Source: Brevundimonas vancanneytii (GTDB lineage: Bacteria > Pseudomonadota > Alphaproteobacteria > Caulobacterales > Caulobacteraceae). Taken from it: DNA of 42,080 bases. The first letter of the stretch is position 1. Each line of letters opens with the position of its first letter. The notes beneath the pieces are model-generated. The model had not been told where the DNA came from, did no database searches, and saw only the letters and a program-made list of their open reading frames with translations. Location of the stretch: assembly GCA_945861515.1 (NCBI GenBank), contig CAMAVA010000008.1, positions 1 through 42,080 of the forward strand, written 5' to 3'. Positions 1 through 9,374 of this stretch are shown here, in pieces. Made by a program: the position numbers and the translations under genes.

Positions 1-2216
1 CTGTAGTCGGCGCTGATCAGCACATGGCCCGGCTCGGCGATGAAGGCCTTGCGGATCTTGCGGCCTTCCTCGGTGCGGATCGGGATGTTCTGCAGGTTGG
101 GATCGGAGGAGGACAGCCGCCCGGTGGTGGTCGAGGCCATGGCATAGGCTGTGTGGACCCGGCCGGTGGCCGGGGCGATGGCGGCGATGAGGTTGTCTGT
201 ATAGGTGCCCTTGAGCTTTGACAGCTGGCGCCAGTCGAGCAACAGCCGGGGCAGCTCATGGCCCTGGGCGGCCAGGCCCTCCAGGACATCGACGTCGGTG
301 GCCCACTGGCCGGTGGCGGTCTTCTTGCCGCCCTCCAGGGCCATCTCGCCAAACAGCACCTCGCCGATCTGTTTGGGACTGCCCAGGTTGAAGGGGCGGC
401 CCAACAGGGCGTGGGCCCTAGCCTCGAACTCGGCCATGCGCAGGGAAAAGTCGTGGCTGAGATGGCGCAGCACCTCGGTGTCAACCTTGATCCCCGCGTT
501 TTCCATGGCCGCCAGGACCAGCGGCAGGGGACGTTCCAGGGTCTCATAGACGGTCAGCAGGCCTTCCTTCGCCAGGCGGGGCTTGAGCAGACTGTGCAGC
601 CTCAGGGTGACGTCAGCGTCCTCGGCAGCATAGGCCGTGGCCTCGGCCAGGCCCACATGGCGGAAGCTGATCTCGGACTTGCCGCTGCCGGCCACCTGCT
701 TGAAGGGGATGGGCCTGTGGCCCAGCCACAGCTGCGACAGCTCGTCCATGCCATGGCTGTGCAGCCCCGCCTCCAGGACATAGGAGATGAGCATGGTGTC
801 ATCGATCGGCGAGACCGCGATGCCATGGCGCGACAGGACGCCCAGGTCATACTTGGCGTTCTGGGCGATCTTCAGAACCGTGGGGTCCTCCAGCAAGGGC
901 TTCAGCCGGGCGATCACCGCCTCGAGCGGAATCTGTTCCAGATCGGCCGCCGCCTCCAGGGCCAGGCCGTCCTTCTCCCGGTGGCCGACCGGGATGTAGC
1001 AGGCCTCGCCCGGCGCCACGGCCAGGGAAATGCCGCAGAGCCCGGCCGTGGCTGAACCGAGGGCGTCTGTCTCGGTGTCGAAGGCAAGCTGGCCGACATC
1101 CCGGGCCCGGGCAATCCAGCGGTCGAGGGTTTCAAGGTCGCGGACACAGACATAGAGGCCGGTATCGACGGGGACTTCGAGGGCCGGCGCGGCGGCAGAC
1201 GTCTCGCTGCGGCCATAGGCTGGGCGATACTGCGGGGCCGTCGGCATGGCGTCCGGGGCCAGGGGGGTCAGGGCAGCGACGGGCGTCTCGCCATGGGCCG
1301 CCCCGATCCGCCGAGCCAGGGTGTTGAACCCCATGTCCTCCAGGAAGGCTGACAGCACGGCCGGATCAGGGTCCCGGACCTTCAGGTCATCGATGGGTTC
1401 GGGCAGGGGGGTGTCGCAGTCCAGCTGGACCAGTTGCCGGGACAGGCGGATCTGGTCGGCAAAGTCGATCAGGGTCTGACGGCGCTTGTCCTGCTTGATC
1501 TCTCCAGCACGGGCGAGCAGGGTTTCCAGGTCGCCATATTCGTTGATCAACAGGGCGGCGGTCTTGATCCCGATGCCCGGGGCGCCCGGCACATTGTCGA
1601 CGCTGTCGCCGCACAGGGCCTGGACCTCGACGACCTTTTCCGGCGGCACGCCGAACTTCTCGAACACCTGATCGGGGCCGATCCGGACGTTCTTCATGGT
1701 GTCCAGCATGGAGACGCCATTGCCGACCAGCTGCATCAGGTCCTTGTCGGACGAGATGATGATCACCTCGCCGCCCATTTCCCGCACCCGGCAGGCATAG
1801 GCGGCGATGACGTCATCGGCCTCATAGCCGGGCAGTTCCAGGCTGGGCACGCCAAAGGCCCGGGTGGCCTCGCGGACCAGGGGAAACTGTGGCCGAAGGT
1901 CCTCGGGCGCCGGCGGGCGGTGGGCCTTGTACTGGTCGTAGAGCCTGTTCCGAAACGTCTTTTCCGAATGGTCGAAGACCACGGCCAGATGGGTGGGCGC
2001 ATCCTCCTTGCTGTCGCGGAGGAGCTTGAACAGCATGTTGCAGAAGCCCGAGACGGCGCCGACCGGCAGGCCGTCCCGTTTGCGGGTAAGCGGCGGCAGG
2101 GCGTGATAGGCCCGGAAGATGTAGCCCGACCCATCCACCAGATAGAGCCGCAGCGGCGGGCCGTCCTGGGTCATGTGGCAGGGCTCGGGGGCGTCAGGGA
2201 CAGCGGCGTCAGTCAT
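1..2216 (-). CDS. polA: DNA polymerase I (C-terminus outside the window)
   Basis: Family A polymerase that fills gaps and removes Okazaki RNA primers. The minus-strand frame is open from the ATG at 2216 to the window edge, giving about 738 residues. Domains in order: an N-terminal 5'-3' nuclease (LYLVDGSGYIFRAYHALPPL near residue 23); a 3'-5' exonuclease with the Exo I DTETD motif, an Exo II-like QNAKYD and the Exo III Y-x3-D (YAAED), so proofreading looks intact; then the start of the polymerase domain (NLGSPKQIGEVLF, TTTGRLSSSDPNLQNIP). The frame leaves the window at ADYS, the beginning of polymerase motif A, so the fingers and most of the palm are missing only because of the boundary. An in-frame ATG at 2174 is an alternative start that would drop 14 residues. 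The adjacent plus-strand gene starts 117 bp away, divergently. Identity is secure. Confidence 0.96.
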   Translation of the reverse strand, partial: MTDAAVPDAPEPCHMTQDGPPLRLYLVDGSGYIFRAYHALPPLTRKRDGLPVGAVSGFCNMLFKLLRDSKEDAPTHLAVVFDHSEKTFRNRLYDQYKAHRPPAPEDLRPQFPLVREATRAFGVPSLELPGYEADDVIAAYACRVREMGGEVIIISSDKDLMQLVGNGVSMLDTMKNVRIGPDQVFEKFGVPPEKVVEVQALCGDSVDNVPGAPGIGIKTAALLINEYGDLETLLARAGEIKQDKRRQTLIDFADQIRLSRQLVQLDCDTPLPEPIDDLKVRDPDPAVLSAFLEDMGFNTLARRIGAAHGETPVAALTPLAPDAMPTAPQYRPAYGRSETSAAAPALEVPVDTGLYVCVRDLETLDRWIARARDVGQLAFDTETDALGSATAGLCGISLAVAPGEACYIPVGHREKDGLALEAAADLEQIPLEAVIARLKPLLEDPTVLKIAQNAKYDLGVLSRHGIAVSPIDDTMLISYVLEAGLHSHGMDELSQLWLGHRPIPFKQVAGSGKSEISFRHVGLAEATAYAAEDADVTLRLHSLLKPRLAKEGLLTVYETLERPLPLVLAAMENAGIKVDTEVLRHLSHDFSLRMAEFEARAHALLGRPFNLGSPKQIGEVLFGEMALEGGKKTATGQWATDVDVLEGLAAQGHELPRLLLDWRQLSKLKGTYTDNLIAAIAPATGRVHTAYAMASTTTGRLSSSDPNLQNIPIRTEEGRKIRKAFIAEPGHVLISADY

Positions 2217-2332
2217 GCCGCCAGACTATCGCCAACCGGCGGCGGGGTCAGCAGGCAAGTGTGGGCGCCAACGGGGGTTGCATCCACGGCCAGATCGGAC
2301 AAGGGTCGCAGCGACACAACGGAGTCCCGGCC

Positions 2333-3367
2333 ATGCGTCCCCTGTCCAGCCAGGTCGTGACCCTGGCCATCGCGCTTCTGGGATCAGGGATGGTTTTCGC
2401 CGCCCGGGCCGCAGAGCCTGTGGTCACCAATCCATCCTGGCTGAAGAAGCCGACCGGCGAAAACGTCGCCAACTATTATCCAAGCCTTGCCCTGGATCGG
2501 TCGATCAGCGGCTCTGTCGTATTGTCCTGCGGAGTCCGTATCGATACCCGGCTGGAAAACTGTTCTGTCGTCTCCGAGTGGCCCTACGGCATGGGTTTCG
2601 GCGAAGCGGCGGGCAGGGTCATGCTCGACTCTGCGCGGTTCAGGCCGCGGACAGTCGATGGCAAGCCGACTGGCGATGGGCAGATCCGCATTCCGTTCAA
2701 GTTTATCGCGCCGACCCCCAGCGCCCGTTTCGTCATTGTCGATCCGATCTGGGCGGCCGCGCCAAGTTTCGAGGCCATGGAAGCCGTCTGGCCCAAGGAT
2801 GGCAAGGTAGCCTCCCCCGCCACGGTGGTGATGCGCTGCATGCTTGTTGCGACCGGAAGTCTGCGGGAGTGCACCTTCGGCGCTGATTCGTCCGGAGGCC
2901 TTTTGCGCAGCGCGACCAAGGCGCTGATCCAGGAGCATTTCCGGATGAGGATGACACCCGAGGAAGCAAAGACCTATTCCAATTCCGACGTCGTGGTCAG
3001 CCTGACCTTCCTCGATCCGGCCAGCCCGGAAGGACGCAAGCGTACGGTGCGGGAACCACAGTGGATAACGACCATCGATCCGGAAAAGCTTCTGGCAATC
3101 TTCCCTCAGCAGGCTGCCGAGGCGGGTGTGAAGGCCGGCCGGGGCATCGCTGACTGCCTCGTCGCCCCCGACGGACAGCTGACCGATTGCAAGGCCGGAC
3201 GCGAGACTCCGCCGGGTCTGGGATTTGGCGCGTCAGCCGTCGCTGTCGCCTCGCTGATGCGGATGAACCCCTGGACGCGCGACGGTCGCCCGGTCGCCGG
3301 CGCCCGGATCAGGCTGCCCATCGATTTCAACCTTTCGCCGGAAGATGGCGCGGCGGCCGCAGACTAG
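2333..3367 (+). CDS. Exported protein with three TonB-C-like modules
   Basis: Predicted 344-residue periplasmic protein. The ATG at 2333 is chosen over an in-frame one 24 codons upstream because it is preceded by GGAG and opens directly into a signal peptide (MRPLSSQVV..., cleavage near ARA/AEP, residue 26). The mature part appears to hold three copies of a TonB-C-like unit, roughly residues 45-125, 150-225 and 245-340. Copies 1 and 3 share a C-x-V...L-x-x-C pair, a G-x-GFG stretch, R-x-x-P/M-x-P and a final hydrophobic strand (IRIPFKF, IRLPIDF). Copy 2 is more divergent. There is no N-terminal TonB anchor or Pro-rich periplasm-spanning linker, so this is not a canonical TonB. It could be a stand-alone energy-transducer-like or protein-binding module. 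It converges with the next gene, leaving a 12-bp gap. The exact function is unknown. Confidence 0.75.
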   Translation: MRPLSSQVVTLAIALLGSGMVFAARAAEPVVTNPSWLKKPTGENVANYYPSLALDRSISGSVVLSCGVRIDTRLENCSVVSEWPYGMGFGEAAGRVMLDSARFRPRTVDGKPTGDGQIRIPFKFIAPTPSARFVIVDPIWAAAPSFEAMEAVWPKDGKVASPATVVMRCMLVATGSLRECTFGADSSGGLLRSATKALIQEHFRMRMTPEEAKTYSNSDVVVSLTFLDPASPEGRKRTVREPQWITTIDPEKLLAIFPQQAAEAGVKAGRGIADCLVAPDGQLTDCKAGRETPPGLGFGASAVAVASLMRMNPWTRDGRPVAGARIRLPIDFNLSPEDGAAAAD

Positions 3368-3379
3368 CGTTACGGCCGA

Positions 3380-4177
3380 TCAGCCGAAACCGGCATTCAG
3401 GTCCGGCAGGCCCTGTCCGGCCTCGACAAAGACATTGGCGTCGCCCTGGTCCAGATAGGCCTTCGTCAACCGGGCCAGGGTTCCATAGGCGGCGCGGAAG
3501 GGGCCCGTGGCCGAACTCAGACGGCGCACGCCCAGGGCCGCCAGGCGCGTGGCCGGGGGCAGGCCGGCCCGTCCCATGACATTGAGCGGCAGGGAAATCC
3601 CGGCGGCCAGCTTGCCGATGAGCGGCTCTTCCACAGGGCCGGGCACGAAGACGCCGCTGGCCCCGGCGCCGGCATAGAGGGCGGCGCGGCGCAAGGTCTC
3701 GGACAGGGCGGCCTCGCCCTGGGCCAGGCCCCGCAGATAGACGTCGACCCGGGCGTTGATGAACAGGGCAATCCCGGCGCGGTCGGCGGCCTTGCGGGCG
3801 GTTTCGATCTTGGCGGCATGGAGCGCCGGGTCCCGGCCGCCATCCTCCAGATTGACGCCCACCGCGCCTACGCCGATCACGGCGGCGAGGGTTTCGGCCA
3901 GGATGTCCAGGTCATCGGTAAAGCCGCCCTCGATATCGGCGGTCAGGGGGAGGCTGGTGACCCGGGCTATGCCGGCGATCACGTCCAGCAGCACGGGCAG
4001 GGGCAGCTGGTCGCCGTCCGGATAGCCCCGGGACCAGGCCACGGCGGCGCTGGAGGTGGCGATTGCGGCGGCGCCGGCCTCCTGCATCAGGGCGGCGCTG
4101 GCGCAGTCCCAGGCATTGGGCAGGACCAGCACGGCCGGGCCGGCATGAAGATCATGAAAGGTCTGGGCCAGGCTCAT
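3380..4177 (-). CDS. Isocitrate lyase / PEP mutase family protein
   Basis: A 265-residue protein of the ICL/PEP-mutase TIM-barrel superfamily. Visible marks are the N-terminal LVLPNAWDCASAALMQEAGA, a Ser/Ala-rich TSSAAVAWSRGYPDG turn, the metal-region ADIEGGF, and VGVNLEDGG. The usual catalytic K-K/R-C-G-H loop of true isocitrate and methylisocitrate lyases is not seen. This places it in the divergent group often annotated as 'phosphoenolpyruvate mutase-like' or 'oxaloacetate decarboxylase-like', where substrates are mostly unassigned. Members cleave or form C-C or P-C bonds next to a carboxylate using Mg2+. The start ATG at 4177 is the first in the frame. It is a monocistronic minus-strand gene. 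The superfamily is secure; the substrate is not. Confidence 0.85.
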   Translation of the reverse strand: MSLAQTFHDLHAGPAVLVLPNAWDCASAALMQEAGAAAIATSSAAVAWSRGYPDGDQLPLPVLLDVIAGIARVTSLPLTADIEGGFTDDLDILAETLAAVIGVGAVGVNLEDGGRDPALHAAKIETARKAADRAGIALFINARVDVYLRGLAQGEAALSETLRRAALYAGAGASGVFVPGPVEEPLIGKLAAGISLPLNVMGRAGLPPATRLAALGVRRLSSATGPFRAAYGTLARLTKAYLDQGDANVFVEAGQGLPDLNAGFG

Positions 4178-4279
4178 GAGCGGCGTCTCCGGTCTTGAGC
4201 GGAGGATAGCGGATCGGCTGCGGTTGTCTGGCGGAATCCGGCTGTGGCCGTAACGGGCGTCAAGGGCGCAGATCCGGAC

Positions 4280-4495
4280 TCAGTGGCCGGCTGAACCTTC
4301 ATCGGCGCCGGCCGCCGTAGCGGCGACAAAGCGGCGGTCGCAATAGGGGCAATCGACGAACCCTGCTCCGCCCATTTCCAGCCAGACCCGGGGATGTCCC
4401 AGCGCCCCGCCGACGCCTTCGCAGGCGACCCGGTGGCTGGTGACGACGACCGTCTCTGGCGCGTCGGCGGAAGGCGTATCGGAAGATTGGGCCAT
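4280..4495 (-). CDS. Small zinc-finger protein (zf-CHCC family)
   Basis: A 71-residue protein with the signature of the zf-CHCC family, the bacterial counterpart of the complex I accessory subunit NDUFS6. It has a Cys in VACEG, a His in GHPRVWLEM, and a C-x-x-C pair in DCPYCDRRFV, giving a C-H-C-C zinc site across residues 24-54. The tail is short and Ala/Gly-rich. Length is normal for the family. In alphaproteobacteria such proteins are thought to assist or belong to respiratory complex I, but no complex I gene is nearby, so that role is inference from the family. The start ATG at 4495 is the only reasonable one. Longer overlapping frames here lack any recognisable motif. Confidence 0.83.
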   Translation of the reverse strand: MAQSSDTPSADAPETVVVTSHRVACEGVGGALGHPRVWLEMGGAGFVDCPYCDRRFVAATAAGADEGSAGH

Positions 4496-4656
4496 GCAGG
4501 GTCTCGAGAGATACGGGTCTGGCGCCTTGGCTTAAAGGCGTTGGGGGCATACCTAGGGCGGTTCATGCGCGGGGCTGGTTCCGCGCCGCCTCCATAAAGC
4601 GGGGGAGGGGCCGGGCGTCAATCGCCCAGGGTCCTGCTTCGCGCCCCGTCGATCGG

Positions 4657-5625
4657 ATGCCCATGGAATTGCCTGACTACGCCATCGAAGCCAGAGGGGT
4701 CTTCAAGACCTATGCGGCCACCAAGACCACGCCGGAAAAGCGGGCCCTCAATGGCATCGACCTGAAGGTGCCGCGGGGCTCCATCTTCGGGCTGCTGGGC
4801 CCCAATGGCGCCGGCAAGTCGACCTTCATCAACATCCTGGCCGGCCTGACCCACAAGACCTCCGGTACGGTGCAGATCTGGGGCCGGGATATCGACGAGC
4901 GGCCAAGGGACGCCCGGGCCGCCATCGGGGTGGTGCCGCAGGAACTGGCGGCGGATGTGTTTTTCACGCCGGAAGAATCCCTGGAGACCCAGGCCGGCAT
5001 GTATGGCGTGCCCAGGGCGCAGCGCCGCACGGCCGAACTGCTGGCGGCCCTGGGCCTCTCCGACAAGGCCAAGGCCTATGTGCGCCAGCTGTCCGGCGGC
5101 ATGAAGCGGCGTCTGATGGTGGCCAAGGCCATGGTGCACAATCCGCCGGTCCTGATCCTGGATGAACCCACGGCCGGGGTGGATGTCGAGCTGCGCCGTC
5201 AGCTCTGGGCCTATGTCCTGGAACTGAACCGGCTGGGCGTCACCATCGTCCTGACCACCCATTATCTGGAAGAGGCCCAGGAGCTGTGCGACCGGATCGC
5301 CATCATCAACCGGGGCGAGGTGGTGGTGAGCGAGCCGACTGCCACCCTGCTCAAGCGGCTGGATATCCGCAACGTGGTGGTCACCCCGGACAACCCGGTC
5401 GAGAACGCCCCGAGCCTGGCCGGGTTTGATACGAGAATGCGGGCGGGCGGCGCCTTTTCGGTCAGCTACCGGACGGGGGAGTCCAGCGTCGAACAGGTTC
5501 TGGCCGCCGTCCGGGCCCAGGGCATGACCATCCGCGACATCGCCACCGAGGACCCGGACCTGGAGGATGTCTTCCTGTCCCTGACCTATGCCGCCCCGGA
5601 TGCGGCGGACCCGCTGAAGGACTGA
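4657..5625 (+). CDS. ABC transporter ATP-binding protein (ABC-2 / drug-export type)
   Basis: A 322-residue ATPase of the DrrA/CcmA-like class that normally energises ABC-2 exporters. Walker A is GPNGAGKST (near residue 48), the Q-loop lies in GVVPQEL, the signature is QLSGGMKRRL, Walker B is VLILDEPTAGVD, and the switch His is in TTHYLEEA. The C-terminal 85 residues form the extra beta-rich domain typical of this class and end in DLEDVFLSLT. No permease gene follows. The next gene, 5 bp downstream, is a small DUF1330 protein, so the membrane partner must be encoded elsewhere. The ATG at 4657 and another at 4663 are equivalent candidates, and neither has a strong Shine-Dalgarno sequence. The substrate cannot be told. 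Confidence 0.9.
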   Translation: MPMELPDYAIEARGVFKTYAATKTTPEKRALNGIDLKVPRGSIFGLLGPNGAGKSTFINILAGLTHKTSGTVQIWGRDIDERPRDARAAIGVVPQELAADVFFTPEESLETQAGMYGVPRAQRRTAELLAALGLSDKAKAYVRQLSGGMKRRLMVAKAMVHNPPVLILDEPTAGVDVELRRQLWAYVLELNRLGVTIVLTTHYLEEAQELCDRIAIINRGEVVVSEPTATLLKRLDIRNVVVTPDNPVENAPSLAGFDTRMRAGGAFSVSYRTGESSVEQVLAAVRAQGMTIRDIATEDPDLEDVFLSLTYAAPDAADPLKD

Positions 5626-5630
5626 GTCCC

Positions 5631-6062
5631 ATGAGCAGCATTGACCCGACCCGCCCGCAGTTTGACGCCTTCAAGGCCCTGCCGCGGGACACGACGATCC
5701 ATATGCTGAACCTGATCCGCCTGCGGCCCCTGGCGGCCTATCCGGAGGACCATCCCAGCCATGGCAAGGGCCTGACCGGCCTGGAGGCCTACCGCGCCTA
5801 TGGCCGGGAGAGCGCGGCGATCTTCGCCCGGGTCGGCGGCCGCCAGATCTGGGCCGGAAAGCCGGAAGGCGTCCTGACCGGACCGACCGACGAGCGCTGG
5901 GATATCGCCTTCATCGCCCAGTATCCGGGCGGCGGCGCCTTCCTGGCCATGGTCACCGACCCGGTCTATCGCGAGGTGGTCAAGCATCGCACCGCCGGCG
6001 TCGAGGACAGCCGCCTGATCCGGTTTGCGCCTCTGGAGCCCGGCGAAGGCTTCGGGGAGTAG
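5631..6062 (+). CDS. DUF1330 domain-containing protein
   Basis: A 143-residue protein of the DUF1330 family, a dimeric alpha-beta barrel (ferredoxin-like) fold. The family look is clear in MLNLIRLRPLA, the conserved EAYRAYGRESAAIFARVGG, and WDIAFIAQYPGGGAFLAMVTDPVYRE. It starts 5 bp after the ABC ATPase stop and is probably co-transcribed with it. The biochemical role of DUF1330 proteins is not established, and nothing here suggests a specific substrate. About 45 bp separate it from the convergent rho gene. Confidence 0.82.
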   Translation: MSSIDPTRPQFDAFKALPRDTTIHMLNLIRLRPLAAYPEDHPSHGKGLTGLEAYRAYGRESAAIFARVGGRQIWAGKPEGVLTGPTDERWDIAFIAQYPGGGAFLAMVTDPVYREVVKHRTAGVEDSRLIRFAPLEPGEGFGE

Positions 6063-6107
6063 GACAGACCCTCCCCCACGGCCTGCGGCCCTGGGGAAGC
6101 ATCCAGA

Positions 6108-7559
<1,452 letters not shown>

Positions 7560-7824
7560 GGCGTGAGGCGCCGCAGGCGGCGGCCTCTTTGGGTATCAGG
7601 ACGTCGGCCCTGTGGGGGCGGCGACTATGGACGTGTCGTTCGGGGGTCCAGCGGGTCGACGGCGCGGCGAGCGCGCGGAGGGGCTGGAAGGAGGCGGGAA
7701 CCCCTGATTCCCGCAAAGGAAAATCAGAAGTCGGCCTGAGGGGAACCACAGCGCGCCCGCCGCGTCAAGCTGCGGATGCGGTTGCCGGGGTTCAGGCAGG
7801 CCGGCAGGGACGGGTTCGATATGT

Positions 7825-8286
7825 CTAGCCGCCAAACTCTGTGGTGACCGCAATGACCATGACAATGGCTGCCAGGAAGGGAAGTTCATTGGTCATGCGC
7901 CAGAACTTCTCCGACCGCTGGTTCGTTCCTGCGGCCAGACGCTTGCGGCTGGCGGCCAGATACATGTGCCAGCCGGTCAGGAACAGGACGCCGGCCAGCT
8001 TTGCCAGCATCCAGGGCTCCTGAAGAAACGACCAGCCCCGGGACACACCATCGGCGGCAATCAGGCAGAGACCAAAAAACCAGGCAATGACCATGGCCGG
8101 GTTCATGATGATGGCCAGAAGCTTGGCTTCCATGGTCTGGAAGGTCTGTTCCGTTTCCGAGCCTGGGGTCGCCTTGACATGATAGGCAAACAACCTGGGC
8201 AGATAGAGCAGGCCCGCCATCCAGGCGATCACCGCCAGGATGTGGAGGCCGCGCAGAAGGTCGTACTGTTCGGCAAGCCAGGTCAT
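7825..8286 (-). CDS. hemJ: Protoporphyrinogen oxidase HemJ
   Basis: A 153-residue integral membrane protein of the HemJ (YhhN/CopD-like, formerly UPF0093) family. It oxidises protoporphyrinogen IX to protoporphyrin IX in the penultimate step of haem synthesis in many alphaproteobacteria. Visible features are four hydrophobic segments, the N-terminal LRGLHILAVIAWMAGLLYLPRLFAYH with its conserved His and Arg, and the KLAGVLFLTGWHMYL helix. The product is the substrate of the ferrochelatase encoded next upstream (hemH, 53 bp away), which supports the call strongly. It has the expected length. It is probably transcribed with hemE-hemH. Confidence 0.93.
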   Translation of the reverse strand: MTWLAEQYDLLRGLHILAVIAWMAGLLYLPRLFAYHVKATPGSETEQTFQTMEAKLLAIIMNPAMVIAWFFGLCLIAADGVSRGWSFLQEPWMLAKLAGVLFLTGWHMYLAASRKRLAAGTNQRSEKFWRMTNELPFLAAIVMVIAVTTEFGG

Positions 8287-8339
8287 CGGCGATCTGCGTC
8301 CATGCTAGCGGAAAGGTGGGGCCGAACGGCTGGGGCGGT

Positions 8340-9374
8340 TCAGGCCGCTCTAGGACATTTTTTCGAACCGGAACAGCGAAACGAGCCGTCTGAATCGGCG
8401 CCGGGTCTGGCCAACGCCCGGGCGGCGGCCTCGGCAAGGCCAGCGATGAATCCGGGATCAGTGCCGAGGGCCGGCACCCGGACATAGGCCTGGCAGCCTG
8501 CCTTGTGGGCCACTTCGCCGTATTCGATGTCCAGCTCGACCAGGGTTTCCACATGTTCGGACACGAAGGCGATCGGGGTGATGACGATGGCAAGGCCTTC
8601 AGCGGCCGCCAGACGGATCTCGTCCTCTGTATTGGGGCCGATCCATTTGAGCGGGCCCACCCGGCTCTGGTAGCTGACCTTCCAGTCCCATCCCGGTCCC
8701 AGCCGGGCGGCCACGGCCGCTGCGGTGGCCTCCACCTGTTTCTGATAGGGATCACCAGCCTTGATCACCGCTTCGGGCAGACCGTGGGCCGAAAACAGCA
8801 GCCGGGCTGGGCCGGGCCGGCCGGCGGCCGCATAAGCCGTTTCGATCAATCGCGCATGGGCCTCGACAAAGGCCTCTCCGGCTGGCCAGCAGCAGAGGGT
8901 GCGGGTCTTGCCGCCGCCGCGATAGGCGCGGTGCCAGGCTGCGACGGAGGAACCGGTCGTGGTGGTGGAAAACTGCGGGTACAGGGGCAGCAGGAGGATT
9001 TCGTCCGGAGCGAAGGCCGCCACATCCGCCGCCGTGTCGGCCGTCAGGGGATGCCAGTAGCGCATGGCGATGAAGGCCTTGACCTCATCGCCCGGCAGTT
9101 TGGCGCCGAGCGCCGCGATCAGGGCCTCAGCCTGTTTCCTGGTCTCGGGCAAGAGGGGCGAGCCTCCGCCCATCAGATCGTAGTTTCCCTGGGCGAACGG
9201 CGCCCTCCGGCGGGAAATCAGCCTGGCCAGGGGCGTGCGGAAAATTCCAGGCAGATTGATGATCGCCGGGTCATTGAACAGGTTGAACAGAAAGGGCTGG
9301 ACCGCTTCCGGACCGTCGGGTCCGCCGAGGTTGAACAGAACCACAGCGATCCGGCGCGGGTGGGCGGTGCTCAT
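8340..9374 (-). CDS. hemH: Ferrochelatase
   Basis: Inserts Fe2+ into protoporphyrin IX, the last step of protohaem synthesis; 344 residues. Motifs are the N-terminal VLFNLGGPD, FLFNLFNDPAII, the catalytic His in LLFSAHGLPE, the SYQSRVGPLKWIGP stretch, and FVSEHVETLVELDIEY with the second conserved acidic site. The C-terminus ends in a Cys-containing tail (CSGSKKC). Ferrochelatases of some proteobacteria carry Cys residues that bind a [2Fe-2S] cluster, but whether this tail does is only a guess. The start ATG overlaps the hemE stop by four bases (ATGA), so the two are translationally coupled. Confidence 0.97.
   Translation of the reverse strand: MSTAHPRRIAVVLFNLGGPDGPEAVQPFLFNLFNDPAIINLPGIFRTPLARLISRRRAPFAQGNYDLMGGGSPLLPETRKQAEALIAALGAKLPGDEVKAFIAMRYWHPLTADTAADVAAFAPDEILLLPLYPQFSTTTTGSSVAAWHRAYRGGGKTRTLCCWPAGEAFVEAHARLIETAYAAAGRPGPARLLFSAHGLPEAVIKAGDPYQKQVEATAAAVAARLGPGWDWKVSYQSRVGPLKWIGPNTEDEIRLAAAEGLAIVITPIAFVSEHVETLVELDIEYGEVAHKAGCQAYVRVPALGTDPGFIAGLAEAAARALARPGADSDGSFRCSGSKKCPRAA

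Noticed and set aside
258-1055. 265-codon plus-strand frame opposite polA
   Set aside because: Lies wholly within the polA coding sequence in the opposite strand; polA motifs account for the region.
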